The notes under the pieces: model-generated
Told to the model about the DNA's origin: nothing
Databases searched by the model: none
What the model saw: only the letters and a program-made list of their open reading frames with translations
Part shown: positions 23,816-32,420 of the stretch, in pieces
Layout: each line of letters starts with the position of its first letter
Numbering within the stretch: the stretch's first letter is position 1
Program-made: the position numbers and the translations under genes
NCBI GenBank assembly: GCA_946186375.1
Contig: CAMHMZ010000003.1
Span: 1-64,000 of the forward strand
DNA: 64,000 nucleotides
Direction of reading: 5' to 3'
Origin: an uncultured Clostridia bacterium
GTDB lineage: Bacteria > Bacillota > Clostridia > Oscillospirales > Oscillospiraceae

Positions 23816-25095
23816 GCGTCCTCGCCCCCTTCCGTCTCCGCCGGGAGCTTCTCCACGCGCAGCTTGAGGATGCGGTTGTGCTCCATCTCCGACACCGTGA
23901 CGCGCAGCCCGTGATAGTCAAAGGCGTCGCCGGGCTTCGGGATGGCCGTGAACTGCTCGTAGGCCCATTCGCCCATGAGGGTGTTCACAAGCTCCTCGTT
24001 CTCCTCGGGATCGGTAAAGCCCGTCTGCTCGAACACGTCGCTGACGGATTCCTCCGCGTCGACAAGGTACACGCCCTCGCCGAGCTCGACGACGTTCTCC
24101 TCGACCACGTCGTCCTCGTCCCAGATCTCGCCCACGAGCTCCTCCAGGATGTCCTCCACGGTGACGACGCCGAGCGTGCCGCCGTAGTTGTCGGTGACGA
24201 TGGCCATGTTCTGCTTGCGGCGCGACATGACGGGCAGCAGCTCATCGATGTTCGTGCTCTGGTGGATGAAAAGCGGCTCGTCCAGCAGCGGCCTCAGGTC
24301 GAGCTGCGCGCCGAAGCGCAGATAGGCCTTGATGAAGGTGCGGATCTGGAGGATGCCGATGATGTTGTCGATACTGCCCTCGTACACGGGCAGGCGGCTG
24401 TGGTTCTGCGATTTGATCTGCGCGAGGATCTCCTCGTGGCTCTTGCCGATGTCGATGGCCGAGAGATCCACGCGCGGCGTGAGGATGCTCTCGACGGTCA
24501 CGTCGCCGAACTGCAGCGCGGAGGAGATGAGATCCCCCTGCTGCTCGTCGAGCGTGCCCTCCTCGGTCATGTCCTCGATGAGATCGTAGAGCTCATCCTC
24601 CGTCACGGAGAGCTCCGCCTCGCCGCGGGTGAGCTTCGCCGCCCCCTGGCCGATGGCCGTCAGAAGCGAGGCGAGCGGCCCGAGCAGGCGCATCAGAAAG
24701 CTGAGCGTTCCGGCGCAGGAGAGCGAAAAGCGCTCGCTGTACTTTTTGGCGACGCTCTTGGGGAGCATCTCGCCCACGAAAAAGACCACGACGGTGGTAA
24801 TGAGCGTGCTGACCGACACCGCGCTCAGCCCCCAGCGCCGCGTGACCGCCACCGTCACCAGAGAGGCCGCGGCGATATGGACGGTGTTGGTGCAGATGAG
24901 CAGGGTCGTGATGGCGCGGTCAAAGTGATCCAGCACATACTGGGCCTTCTCGGCGCGCTCCTCCCCCCGGTCCGCGCGCAGCTTGATCCGGCTGTGGGAC
25001 ACGGAGGCGAAAGCTGTCTCCGCCACGGCGAGCCACGCCGCGCAGAGCAGCAAAACGATTGCGATGATCCATGGCAATCGACTGCCATCATCCAT
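23812..25095 (-). CDS. HlyC/CorC (CNNM) family protein, copy 1
   Basis: The 427-residue paralog has the same DUF21, tandem CBS and CorC_HlyC layout (GEMLPKSVAKKY, SRLPVYEGSIDNIIGIL, AIVTDNYGGTLGVVTVEDILEELVGEIWDE). Start ATG 25095 is supported by AAGGAG upstream; a longer reading to 25152 would add residues without homology. It is first in a two-gene operon with its own promoter at 25158-25186. Different membrane sequences of the two copies suggest a heteromeric or substrate-diverged pair. Confidence 0.92.
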   Translation of the reverse strand: MDDGSRLPWIIAIVLLLCAAWLAVAETAFASVSHSRIKLRADRGEERAEKAQYVLDHFDRAITTLLICTNTVHIAAASLVTVAVTRRWGLSAVSVSTLITTVVVFFVGEMLPKSVAKKYSERFSLSCAGTLSFLMRLLGPLASLLTAIGQGAAKLTRGEAELSVTEDELYDLIEDMTEEGTLDEQQGDLISSALQFGDVTVESILTPRVDLSAIDIGKSHEEILAQIKSQNHSRLPVYEGSIDNIIGILQIRTFIKAYLRFGAQLDLRPLLDEPLFIHQSTNIDELLPVMSRRKQNMAIVTDNYGGTLGVVTVEDILEELVGEIWDEDDVVEENVVELGEGVYLVDAEESVSDVFEQTGFTDPEENEELVNTLMGEWAYEQFTAIPKPGDAFDYHGLRVTVSEMEHNRILKLRVEKLPAETEGGEDA

Positions 25096-25157
25096 AATAG
25101 GATATACAACTCCTTTTTGAGCGGGAAAACACGCATTTTCCCAAAATAACAAGAGTC

Positions 25158-25186
25158 AGTATAACACAATCCATTGGGTGCGTCAA
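25158..25186 (-). promoter_or_regulatory. Promoter of the corC-like pair
   Basis: Minus-strand TTGACG (25181-25186) and TATACT (25158-25163) with a 17-base spacer. Confidence 0.75.
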
Positions 25187-25189
25187 TGA

Positions 25190-25450
25190 GTTTTCAGTTT
25201 ATAGTTTTTAGAAGAACGACAAATCAGAGTTTAGCGCTGTCATTCTGAGGAGCGCCAGCGACGAAGAATCTTAAGATCCTTCGACTCGCTTCGCTCGCTC
25301 AGGATCACGCCGTAGGGGCGGCTATCAGCCGCCCGCGGACATGGTACAGAGTTGGCGGGCGGCTGGTAGCCGCCCCTACGGCGTGAACGTCACTTTCCGC
25401 GTTTTTTCTTCGTTTCCTGTATTCCGAATTCCGCACTCCGAATTCCGAAT
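25190..25450. repeat. Mosaic dispersed repeat
   Basis: From left to right: a TTTTCAG/TTTAG-rich module; a CATTCTGAGGAGCG...GAAGAATCTTAAGATCCTTCG element with palindromic centre, of a type common between genes in gut Clostridia; two inverted copies of the GTAGGGGCGGCT hairpin (25312-25381); and a GGAATTC-rich tail. No coding sequence is seen. Confidence 0.75.
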
Positions 25451-25463
25451 TCATCGCAAAACG

Positions 25464-25488
25464 GGGGCTCCGGATGCTCCGGAGCCCC
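25464..25488 (-). terminator. Terminator of the hydrogenase operon
   Basis: A perfect 10-bp GC stem (GGGGCTCCGG with CCGGAGCCCC, extended by flanking bases) is followed on the minus strand by CGTTTTGCG, 20 bases after the polyferredoxin stop. Confidence 0.85.
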
Positions 25489-25507
25489 CTGTTTTGCGTA
25501 AAAGAGA

Positions 25508-26470
25508 TCAGATAACGATGGCCTTCTTGGGGCAAACCTCGCTGCAGGTGCCGCAGCCGACGCAGAGATCCTCGTCCAGCGCCCAGGTCTTGCCCGCGCG
25601 ATCCACCGTCAGCGCCCCGGCGGGGCACTTCTTGGCGCAGATCGTGCAGTAGACGCACTTTGCGGGATCCTGGACGGGCTTGCCGTCGTCCCGGGGCTGC
25701 ACCGCGGGCGCGGGCTCGGCGGGCTTTTCCTCGGCCTTCGGCGCTTCGGCAGGCTTGGCCTCTGCCTTGGGAGCGGCCGGAGCGGCGGGCGCCTCGACGG
25801 CGACCGGCTCATCGCCGGGCATGAGGATGGCCTTCTTCGGGCAGGCCTCCGCACAGGTGCCGCAGCCGACGCAGAGATCCTCGTCCAGCGTCCAGGTCTT
25901 GTTGGCGCGATCCACCGTCAGCGCCCCGGCGGGGCACTTCTTGGCGCAGAGCGTGCAGTAGACGCACTTGGAGGGGACCTGAACGGGCTTGCCGTCGTCC
26001 CGGGGCCTGATGAGCGCGGCGCCCTCAGCCTTCGGGGCTTCGGCGGGCTTTTCCTCCGCCTTGGGGGTGGCGGGCTTGGCGGGCGGGGCCTTCTTCACCG
26101 GCGCCTTCTTGATGAAGGTGCCCGACACCATCAGATCCTCCTCCTTGGTGGCGATCATGTGATAGTCGTCGGTGAACTCGATCGCGCCGTGGCTGCAGAA
26201 GTCCATGCAGGTGGCGCAGAAGGTGCAGGAGCCGAGATAGAAGGTGCGCGTGACCTGATCGTCGCCCTCCGGGGTCTTGACGATCTCATGGGTGATGGCA
26301 TTGCCGGAGCAGACGCGCTCGCACATCATGCAGTTGATGCACTTGTCGGGGTGGAACACGATGCGGCCGCGGTAGTTGGGCGCGGCCTGGCTGGGCCGAA
26401 CCGGGTACATGTCGCAGCTGCTCTTCTGGAAGAGCGCGGAGATCGCTTCCTTGACAAACGGGAAATCCAT
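25508..26470 (-). CDS. Hydrogenase polyferredoxin (MbhN/EchF-like, six clusters)
   Basis: The 320-residue protein starts as a NuoI/MbhN-type subunit with two [4Fe-4S] motifs (CINCMMCERVC, CTFCATCMDFC), then carries two near-identical added ferredoxin modules (CVYCTLCAKKC + CVGCGTCAEAC; CVYCTICAKKC + CVGCGTCSEVC), joined by long Pro/Ala/Lys/Glu linkers. That makes six predicted clusters, against two in usual MbhN. The first part should wire ferredoxin electrons to the small subunit; the added modules are probably flexible electron collectors. Last gene of the operon; ATG overlaps the small-subunit stop (TAATG). Confidence 0.9.
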   Translation of the reverse strand: MDFPFVKEAISALFQKSSCDMYPVRPSQAAPNYRGRIVFHPDKCINCMMCERVCSGNAITHEIVKTPEGDDQVTRTFYLGSCTFCATCMDFCSHGAIEFTDDYHMIATKEEDLMVSGTFIKKAPVKKAPPAKPATPKAEEKPAEAPKAEGAALIRPRDDGKPVQVPSKCVYCTLCAKKCPAGALTVDRANKTWTLDEDLCVGCGTCAEACPKKAILMPGDEPVAVEAPAAPAAPKAEAKPAEAPKAEEKPAEPAPAVQPRDDGKPVQDPAKCVYCTICAKKCPAGALTVDRAGKTWALDEDLCVGCGTCSEVCPKKAIVI

Positions 26471-26913
26471 TACTTCATCGCCCTCCTCTTCTCCTGCAGG
26501 ATCTTGGTGGCAAGCACCAGACCGTCCATGACGGCCTCGGGCTTGGGCGTGCAGCCGGCCACGTCGACGTCGACGTGGACGTACTTGGACAGGGGCCCGG
26601 CGATCGCGTAGCTGCCGCGGAAGACGTTGCCCGACTGCGGGCAGGAGCCCATCGTGACGATGCAGCGCGGTTCGGGGACCTGCTCGATGGCGCGCAGGAC
26701 GCGGTTGAGCGACTGCTGGGTGATGGGGCCGGTGACCACGACGATGTCCGCGTGGCGCGGGGACCCGGCCAGCTTGAAGCCGAGACGCTCGGCGTCATAG
26801 CGGGGCGTGAGCACGCTCACGAGCTCGATGTCGCAGCCGTTGCAGGAGCCGGCGTTGATATGGAACAGCCACGGGGATTTGCCGGTGCTCTCTTCGATAA
26901 GCTTTTTGAACAT
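26470..26913 (-). CDS. mbhJ: [NiFe]-hydrogenase small subunit (MbhJ/EchC/NuoB-like)
   Basis: The 147-residue subunit holds the proximal [4Fe-4S] cluster through Cys24 and Cys27 (SCNGCDIEL), Cys91 (MGSCPQSG) and Cys121 (VAGCTPKP). It sits between the catalytic large subunit and the ferredoxin-like subunit in group 4 hydrogenases and complex I. It lacks any twin-arginine signal, as expected for an enzyme facing the cytoplasm. Thirteen bases follow the NuoH-like gene. Confidence 0.93.
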   Translation of the reverse strand: MFKKLIEESTGKSPWLFHINAGSCNGCDIELVSVLTPRYDAERLGFKLAGSPRHADIVVVTGPITQQSLNRVLRAIEQVPEPRCIVTMGSCPQSGNVFRGSYAIAGPLSKYVHVDVDVAGCTPKPEAVMDGLVLATKILQEKRRAMK

Positions 26914-26925
26914 ATCCGTCCCTCC

Positions 26926-27897
26926 TCAGAAGCCGTACCAGGCCAGCACCAGGCTGATCAGAGCCAGGCCGGAGACCACGGTCCAGTAGTATTTGAAGAT
27001 CTGCTCGATCTTCAGCCGCGCGGTGACCGCGTGGACAAGCGAGAGGCACACGACCGTCAGCACCACGCTGATGGCAACGACGATCAGGGCATTGACGATC
27101 AGGATCCGGGTGCCGAGCCCGCCGAGGAAGAGCGCGGTGAAGAGGCTCGTCATGGTGAAAACCTTGATCGCGTGGGTGAGCTTGTAGACACCCAGCGGGG
27201 GGCCGCTGTACTCAGCCAGCATGCCCTCGCAGATCTCCGTCTCGGCCTCGGCCGCGTCGAAGGGGTGGCTGCCGGTCTCGCCGGGGATGATGAGCAGCAT
27301 CGCGACGGCCGCGGGGATCATGCTCGCCTTGCAGATGAGGCTGCCGTTGGCCGCCTGCCAGGCGGAGATATCCGTCAGCGAGAAGGTCAATCCGACGCCG
27401 AGCTCCCGGCCGACGGTCTTGCCCACGGCCAGCAGCACCAGCACGAGAGGCAGCTCGCAGGCGATGATGGTGACCATCTCGCGGCTGAGGCCGACGCCCG
27501 CGTAGGGCGAGCCGCTGGCCGCGCCGCCCATGATGATGGCAAGCGCCGGGATGAGCAGCAGGTAAAGGATCACGATCACGTCCGCCACGCCCTGGAAGGC
27601 CTGGAAGGAGAAGATCGGGATGAAGAGCTGCAGCACCACGAGGGCCGCCAGGCCCAGCAGCGGCGCGAGCAGGAAGACCGTGCGCGAGGCCGCGGCCGGG
27701 ACGATGGTCTCCTTGCCCATGAGCTTGAAGAAGTCATAGAAGGGCTGGAGGATCGGCGGGCCGACGCGCTTCTGCATGCGGGCGACGACCTTGCGGTCGA
27801 TACCGGTGAGAAGCAGGCCCACGAGGAAGCAGAACAGGAAGCCGGGGAAGATCAGAATGTAACCGAGAACGGTCAGCATATGCACTAAAATCGTCAT
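26926..27897 (-). CDS. mbhM: NuoH-like membrane subunit (MbhM/EchB)
   Basis: The 323-residue protein has about eight membrane helices and the NuoH/HyfC hallmarks: DRKVVARMQKRVGPP, an early cytoplasmic loop QPFYDFFKLMGKE, and ETGSHPFDAAEAETEICEGMLAEYSG, whose acidic residues line the coupling channel between the redox arm and the ion pumps. Start ATG 27897 is taken because GGAGG precedes it and the longer reading has no homology. Confidence 0.93.
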   Translation of the reverse strand: MTILVHMLTVLGYILIFPGFLFCFLVGLLLTGIDRKVVARMQKRVGPPILQPFYDFFKLMGKETIVPAAASRTVFLLAPLLGLAALVVLQLFIPIFSFQAFQGVADVIVILYLLLIPALAIIMGGAASGSPYAGVGLSREMVTIIACELPLVLVLLAVGKTVGRELGVGLTFSLTDISAWQAANGSLICKASMIPAAVAMLLIIPGETGSHPFDAAEAETEICEGMLAEYSGPPLGVYKLTHAIKVFTMTSLFTALFLGGLGTRILIVNALIVVAISVVLTVVCLSLVHAVTARLKIEQIFKYYWTVVSGLALISLVLAWYGF

Positions 27898-27910
27898 ACT
27901 TCCCACCTCC

Positions 27911-29848
27911 TTAAAGAACGATCTGCAGGAAGACCGTGCACAGGGCCAGGGCCACGACGGCCCACAGCGCATAGTCGTTCACGACGCCGCTGTGCAGATC
28001 ATGCATGAAGCTGAAATAGTGCCGCCAGTTGTGCTTGAAGCCCCAGAACAGATCGCCGCCGCCCACCTGGGAGTAGACGCTCTGTTCGCCGCCGAAGAAG
28101 AGGTCGTACTTGGGCTCGAGCTTCTCCTGCGCGGGCTGCTCGCTGACGCGGTCGTACTTGCCGAGGATCGCCGCGAGCGTCACCGCCAGCAGCATGACCG
28201 TCAGGATGATCAGCCACGAGGTGGGGCTCCAGACGCCGACCTCGACGAAGGTGACGTTCTGCGCCGCGGGGGCGAGCTCACCCATCACGCTCTCGGCATA
28301 GCCGCCGCCCATCATGGCGTTGATGTACTGGCCGACGGAGAAGACCGCGCGGGCCGCGGGCTCCGTGAGATACTTCGTCACAACATCGGGGAGCAGGCCC
28401 GTCACGATACACAGCGCCGCGAACAGACCCATGGCCAGACGCATGCCGAAGGGCACCTCCTGCACGTGCTCGTACTTCTCCGGCAGTCTCCCGAAGAAGA
28501 CCGACTGGCTGACCTTCACGAAGGAGGCCAGGGTCAGCACACTCGTGATGAGCGCGATGATCGTGACGAGCAGGAAGCCGATGTTGCCGCTCTCGACAGC
28601 CTTTTCATAGGTGGCCTGGTAGACCATCCACTTGGAGGCAAAGCCGTTGAAGGGCGGGATGCCGCTGATGGACGCGGCGCCGATCAGAAAGAGCGCGGTC
28701 GTATGCGGCATTTTCTTGGACAGGCCTCCCAGCTGGTCGAGATCGGTGGTGCCGGTCTCGTGCAGCACGGCGCCCGCTGCGAGGAACAACAGGCCCTTGA
28801 AGAGCGTGTGGTTCATGGCGTGGTAGAGGCCGGCGGAGATGCCCAGCGCGGTGCAGAGGCCCGCGGCGGTGAGCACGTAGCCGATCTGAGAGATGCTGTG
28901 GAAGGCCAGCAGACGCTTGAAGTCATGCTGGGCCAGGGCCATGGTGACACAGACGAACATCGACAGGCTGCCGACGAAGACCAGCATGAACTGGATCGTG
29001 CCGAGGCCCATGCTCTGGAAGAGGAAGTAGACCAGACGGATGATGCCGTACAGGCCGGACTTCGTCAGAACACCGGAGATGAGCACCGAGATGGAGGCCG
29101 GCGCCGCGCCGTGGGCGTCCGCCGCCAGGGGGTGGAAGGGCACGATGAAGGCCTTGGTCGAGAAGCCCACGAACAGCAGCGCGAAGGCCACCTTGGTGGC
29201 ATTGTTGAGCTGGCCGGGGATCAGCGCCGAGAGCTGGGCGAAGTTCAGGGTGTGCACCTGGGCGTAAAGGAGGATCGTGCCGGCCAGGATGCAGGTCGAG
29301 CCGATCGAGCCGACGACCAGGTACTTGAAGGCCGCCTCGAGCGCGCCGTTGGCTGTGTTGCGGAAGGCCGTCAGCGCCACGGCAGCGAAGGTGAGGATCT
29401 CCACCATGATGAACATGTTGAAGAGGTCGCCCGAGAGGACGAGACCCATCACGCCGCCGGCGAGCATCAGAAACAGGGTGTAGTACTGGGCCACGTTGTC
29501 GTCGCGGCTCATGTAGCTGAAGGAGTAGACGCAGGAGACGAAGACCGCCACCGCGACGAGCAGGGCGAAGAAGAGGCTCAGCGCGTCCACCTCGAGCGCG
29601 ATGCCGATGGCGTAGCCGCCGGCGGGCACGCGGCCGCCCATCCAGTAGGCGATGATCTCGCCGCCGAGCATGACGCGCTTGACGAGCGCGATCAGGAAGC
29701 CGAGCGAGGCCGAGACGGACAGGAAGGCCAGCACATGGCGCACGACCTTATGTTTCCCGAAAAGGACGATCAAAAACGCGCCGAGGAACAGCGACATGAT
29801 CGCATAGATCGGGAAATGCTGGTAAGAAAGCATGGAAGCGAAATTCAT
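27911..29848 (-). CDS. mbhH: Antiporter-like subunit (MbhH/MrpD/NuoN type)
   Basis: The 645-residue protein has about 14-16 helices and the proton-conducting core of the NuoL/M/N-MrpA/D family (MVEILTFAAVALTAFRN, GFSTKAFIVPFHPLAADAHGAAPASISVLISGVLTKSGLYGI, NHTLFKGLLFLAAGAV). It is the only large antiporter-type pump in the operon. Its length exceeds MrpD (~490); the extra C-terminal portion ends with a further helix, after a soluble-looking stretch, resembling the lateral-helix end of NuoL-type proteins. Confidence 0.9.
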   Translation of the reverse strand: MNFASMLSYQHFPIYAIMSLFLGAFLIVLFGKHKVVRHVLAFLSVSASLGFLIALVKRVMLGGEIIAYWMGGRVPAGGYAIGIALEVDALSLFFALLVAVAVFVSCVYSFSYMSRDDNVAQYYTLFLMLAGGVMGLVLSGDLFNMFIMVEILTFAAVALTAFRNTANGALEAAFKYLVVGSIGSTCILAGTILLYAQVHTLNFAQLSALIPGQLNNATKVAFALLFVGFSTKAFIVPFHPLAADAHGAAPASISVLISGVLTKSGLYGIIRLVYFLFQSMGLGTIQFMLVFVGSLSMFVCVTMALAQHDFKRLLAFHSISQIGYVLTAAGLCTALGISAGLYHAMNHTLFKGLLFLAAGAVLHETGTTDLDQLGGLSKKMPHTTALFLIGAASISGIPPFNGFASKWMVYQATYEKAVESGNIGFLLVTIIALITSVLTLASFVKVSQSVFFGRLPEKYEHVQEVPFGMRLAMGLFAALCIVTGLLPDVVTKYLTEPAARAVFSVGQYINAMMGGGYAESVMGELAPAAQNVTFVEVGVWSPTSWLIILTVMLLAVTLAAILGKYDRVSEQPAQEKLEPKYDLFFGGEQSVYSQVGGGDLFWGFKHNWRHYFSFMHDLHSGVVNDYALWAVVALALCTVFLQIVL

Positions 29849-30195
29849 CCTCTCAGCCTCCTTATCTCACGGGTGTCGATGGTGCCGTACTGCTCGGAGA
29901 GCTTCATCACCAGCGACAGGGACATGGCCGTCACACAGGCGCCGATGACGATGCTCGTCAGCGTGAGCGCCTGCGGGATGGGATCGACGAAAAAGCTTGC
30001 GGGCGTGAGCTCTCCCCAGGTGAAGATCGGAGCGGTGCCGCCGGGGTTGAAGCCGATGGAGATGATGAGAAGATTGACGCCGTAGTCGCAGATCGAGAGG
30101 CCAATCACCGTCTTGACCAGGTTATACTTGGCGACGATGCAGTAAAGGCCCAGAGTGATCAGGAAGAAGGAGACGATATAGTTCATCAAAATCAT
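29845..30195 (-). CDS. mbhG: MrpC/NuoK-like subunit (MbhG)
   Basis: The 116-residue protein has three helices and the MrpC motifs LGLYCIVAKYNLVKTVIGLSI, GVNLLIISIG and DPIPQALTLTSIVIGACVTA. It helps form the ion path next to the antiporter subunit. ATGA overlap with the downstream MbhH gene. An in-frame ATG three codons later is an equally possible start. Confidence 0.93.
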   Translation of the reverse strand: MILMNYIVSFFLITLGLYCIVAKYNLVKTVIGLSICDYGVNLLIISIGFNPGGTAPIFTWGELTPASFFVDPIPQALTLTSIVIGACVTAMSLSLVMKLSEQYGTIDTREIRRLRG

Positions 30196-30198
30196 TTC

Positions 30199-30660
30199 TC
30201 AGCCCTCCTTCTTTGCTTCGAGGTCCATCAGCACGCTCAGCATCAGCAGCGACACCGAGCTGATGCCGGTGAGGACCTTCACGCCGACGGTCACGTTCAT
30301 CCAGAAGATCGTGCCGGAGCTGTAGAGGTCGCCGATGGCGCCCTGCTGGTAGAGGATGTTCTGGCAGAACTGCGCGCCCACCGCGCAGCCCATGAGCGCC
30401 AGCGCCACATACACGACGGAGGCCAGGCCCTCGCCCTCATGCACGAGCCTGAAGCTGATGGTATCGGCGGTGACGCGATAGCCGTAGGCGATCGCCAGCA
30501 GCGCGATCACAGCAGCGATCAGCACGCCGCCCTGGAAGCCGCCGCCGGGGGACAGATGTCCGTGAAGGATGATGTAGCCGATGTACACGAGCGCCAGGGG
30601 AAGGATGCAGTCCACGCCGCAGGGCTGGATGATGTTTTTCACGGTGATGCCGTCTTTCAT
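30199..30660 (-). CDS. mbhF: MrpB-like subunit (MbhF)
   Basis: The 153-residue protein has the MnhB-domain signature GYIILHGHLSPGGGFQGGVLIAA and about four helices. In Mrp antiporters and Mbh this subunit forms part of the Na+ path. The operon order matches Mrp subunit order. Confidence 0.93.
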   Translation of the reverse strand: MKDGITVKNIIQPCGVDCILPLALVYIGYIILHGHLSPGGGFQGGVLIAAVIALLAIAYGYRVTADTISFRLVHEGEGLASVVYVALALMGCAVGAQFCQNILYQQGAIGDLYSSGTIFWMNVTVGVKVLTGISSVSLLMLSVLMDLEAKKEG

Positions 30661-31013
30661 TTCTGCTCCTCCTCCTTCTTCTCTTTTTTGTTGAAGAGGA
30701 TGACCATGGTGCCGGCCACGGCGGTGATGAGGATGAAGGCCTCGCCCATGGTGTCGTAGCCACGGAAGTCGAAGACGATGCTCGTCACGTCGTTGACCGC
30801 GTGCGCCTTCTCCAGATCCTGCTGGACGATGGCGGCCGCGGCGCCGTCGGCGCTGCTGTCGTCATAGGACGAGGGGTCCTGCTGCAGCTCGTACACGCTC
30901 ACCGCGGCGTTCTGTCCCTCGTAGGTGCGCGGCATGGCCGCCATGGTCACGGCGGCGTAGACGCCGGCGAAGAGGAAGATGGCGAGGCAGACCCAGGTAA
31001 GGAATTTTTTCAT
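30657..31013 (-). CDS. mbhE: MbhE-like subunit (MrpA C-terminal part)
   Basis: The 118-residue protein has an N-terminal helix, a soluble loop and the block VNDVTSIVFDFRGYDTMGEAFIL, the hallmark of MbhE and of the C-terminal end of MrpA. The C-terminus is a charged KKEKKEEEQK tail. Overlaps the MrpB-like gene by ATGA. Confidence 0.92.
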   Translation of the reverse strand: MKKFLTWVCLAIFLFAGVYAAVTMAAMPRTYEGQNAAVSVYELQQDPSSYDDSSADGAAAAIVQQDLEKAHAVNDVTSIVFDFRGYDTMGEAFILITAVAGTMVILFNKKEKKEEEQK

Positions 31014-31261
31014 TGATCCCCGCCTCCTTTAAGTTTTCTCAGCGTGACGATGAAGATCAGCGGGCTGAGCGCCGCGCCGACGGCGGCCTCGGAGATCGCC
31101 ACGTCAGGCGCATGCAGCAGCAGGAATTCCGCCGCGGCGAAAAGCCCCGTCACGCTCAATGCGATGACGCTCGACAGCAGCTTTTCCGAGCTGACGGCCA
31201 GGATGGCAGAGACCACGAGGCCCAGCAGGATCAGCGCATTCAGGATCACGACCATATTCAT
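31010..31261 (-). CDS. mbhD: MbhD-like subunit (DUF4040)
   Basis: The 83-residue protein has three short helices and the core SVIALSVTGLFAAAEFLLLHAPDVAISEAAVGAAL, which corresponds to part of MrpA and to MbhD. The conserved acidic pair in APDVAISEA is thought to serve ion conduction. Confidence 0.92.
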   Translation of the reverse strand: MNMVVILNALILLGLVVSAILAVSSEKLLSSVIALSVTGLFAAAEFLLLHAPDVAISEAAVGAALSPLIFIVTLRKLKGGGDQ

Positions 31262-31605
31262 TCGCTGTCCCTCCCCAGATCATCTGTCTCCATGGGCTTT
31301 TCCGGCCGGATGCCCGCCTTGTAGGCGCCCTTGGCGATGGAGTGGGCGCCGATGGGGTTCGTGACCAGGATCAGCAGACCGATCAGAGCGATCTTCACGG
31401 CCGAGCCCGCATCCTGCTTAAGCACGATGGCATACAGCAGCGCGCCCAGGCAGAGGCCGATCACGCCCAGTGTGTTGACGCAGGTGCTCGCCTGCATGCG
31501 GCAGAAGGTGTCAGGCATGCGCAGGATGCCCAGCACACCGACGAGAGCGAAGAAGGCGCCGCAGGCGATCAGCACGTCGATGACAATTCTAAGCCATGCC
31601 AGCAT
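31258..31605 (-). CDS. mbhC: MrpG-like subunit (MbhC)
   Basis: The 115-residue protein has the MnhG pattern: three helices with GVLGILRMPDTFCRMQASTCVNTLGVIG. ATG 31605 is chosen because AGGAGGG lies upstream; a longer reading to 31641 overlaps the MrpF end and has no homology. Confidence 0.92.
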   Translation of the reverse strand: MLAWLRIVIDVLIACGAFFALVGVLGILRMPDTFCRMQASTCVNTLGVIGLCLGALLYAIVLKQDAGSAVKIALIGLLILVTNPIGAHSIAKGAYKAGIRPEKPMETDDLGRDSE

Positions 31606-31606
31606 A

Positions 31607-31870
31607 TTACTTCTTCCCTCCTTTTTCCAGGAACCGGCCAACCAGCATGGTATCCACGATACCGAGCAGGGCGCCGATGATGGCGATGTCCAGATAGATG
31701 CCGCGCCCGCTGTAGAGGGCGAAGAGCACCATGGCGCAGCAGATGAGGATATCCGCCGCGTCCGCCGCCACCATTCGGTCGGCGGAAGTGGGGCCCTTGA
31801 CGAGCCGGATCAGGCTCACCGCGGCCAGCGCCGCAAACAATACGGCAAAGACGATCAGGTCAGTTTTCAT
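31607..31870 (-). CDS. mbhB: MrpF-like subunit (MbhB)
   Basis: The 87-residue protein has three helices with RLVKGPTSADRMVAADAADIL, the conserved MrpF loop. The ATGA overlap with the MrpE gene fixes the start at 31870. Confidence 0.92.
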   Translation of the reverse strand: MKTDLIVFAVLFAALAAVSLIRLVKGPTSADRMVAADAADILICCAMVLFALYSGRGIYLDIAIIGALLGIVDTMLVGRFLEKGGKK

Positions 31871-32397
31871 TTTTCCCAGAACCTCCTGATCCATTTTTCC
31901 ATCCGCCCCTTGATGGCCTCGCCGGCCTCGGCGCCGTCAGACTGCGCGTCGATCCAATGGACGTAATAGTAAGCCTGCTCCCCTTCCTCCGTGATTTCCA
32001 TGGTGATGGTGCCCGGAGTGAGGGTGATGGAGTTGGCCAGGGCGGCCCGGCCGTAGTCGCTCTTCAGATCCACCGGGATCTTGACGATGCCGGGCTTGAC
32101 GTTTTTGCAGCCGCCCAGCACGCGCCCGGCCATGTCGCAGTTTGCCTTGATGAGCTCCACTGGGAAAACGCAGACCCAGTAGAAGAGCCCCACAAAGAAC
32201 TTTGCCGGATTGAAGAGCCAGCCTGCCTTCTCATGGATGAAGAAGCGTGAGGCGAACAGCGCCGCCAGCAGACTCACCACGGCGCCCGCGATCAGCTCCT
32301 GCGCCGCCACCGACCAGGTCAGCAGCAGCCAGAAGGCATAGCAGACCAGGAAGGTGCTGAGTACGGCAGGGAAGGTGGTTTTTCGCAAAGCAATCAT
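31867..32397 (-). CDS. mbhA: MrpE-like subunit (MbhA)
   Basis: The 176-residue protein has two N-terminal helices and a cytoplasmic domain with FNPAKFFVGLFYWV, NSITLTPGTITMEI and YVHWID, typical of MrpE. The annotated ATG 32397 touches the ribosome-site-like AAGGGAG directly; TTG three codons later has a better nine-base spacing and may be the real start. Confidence 0.9.
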   Translation of the reverse strand: MIALRKTTFPAVLSTFLVCYAFWLLLTWSVAAQELIAGAVVSLLAALFASRFFIHEKAGWLFNPAKFFVGLFYWVCVFPVELIKANCDMAGRVLGGCKNVKPGIVKIPVDLKSDYGRAALANSITLTPGTITMEITEEGEQAYYYVHWIDAQSDGAEAGEAIKGRMEKWIRRFWEK

Positions 32398-32420
32398 CTC
32401 CCTTATGATAGCATTTCTTT

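Noticed and set aside
25508-26470. Two separate ferredoxin genes
   Set aside because: All six cluster motifs lie in one continuous frame joined by linkers, with no stop or start between them.
27992-30085. Plus-strand open frame of 697 codons opposite the antiporter genes
   Set aside because: Its product is rich in Asp, Glu, Arg, His and Gln with no domains; the opposite strand carries clear Mrp/NuoL-type membrane proteins. It is a GC-driven shadow.
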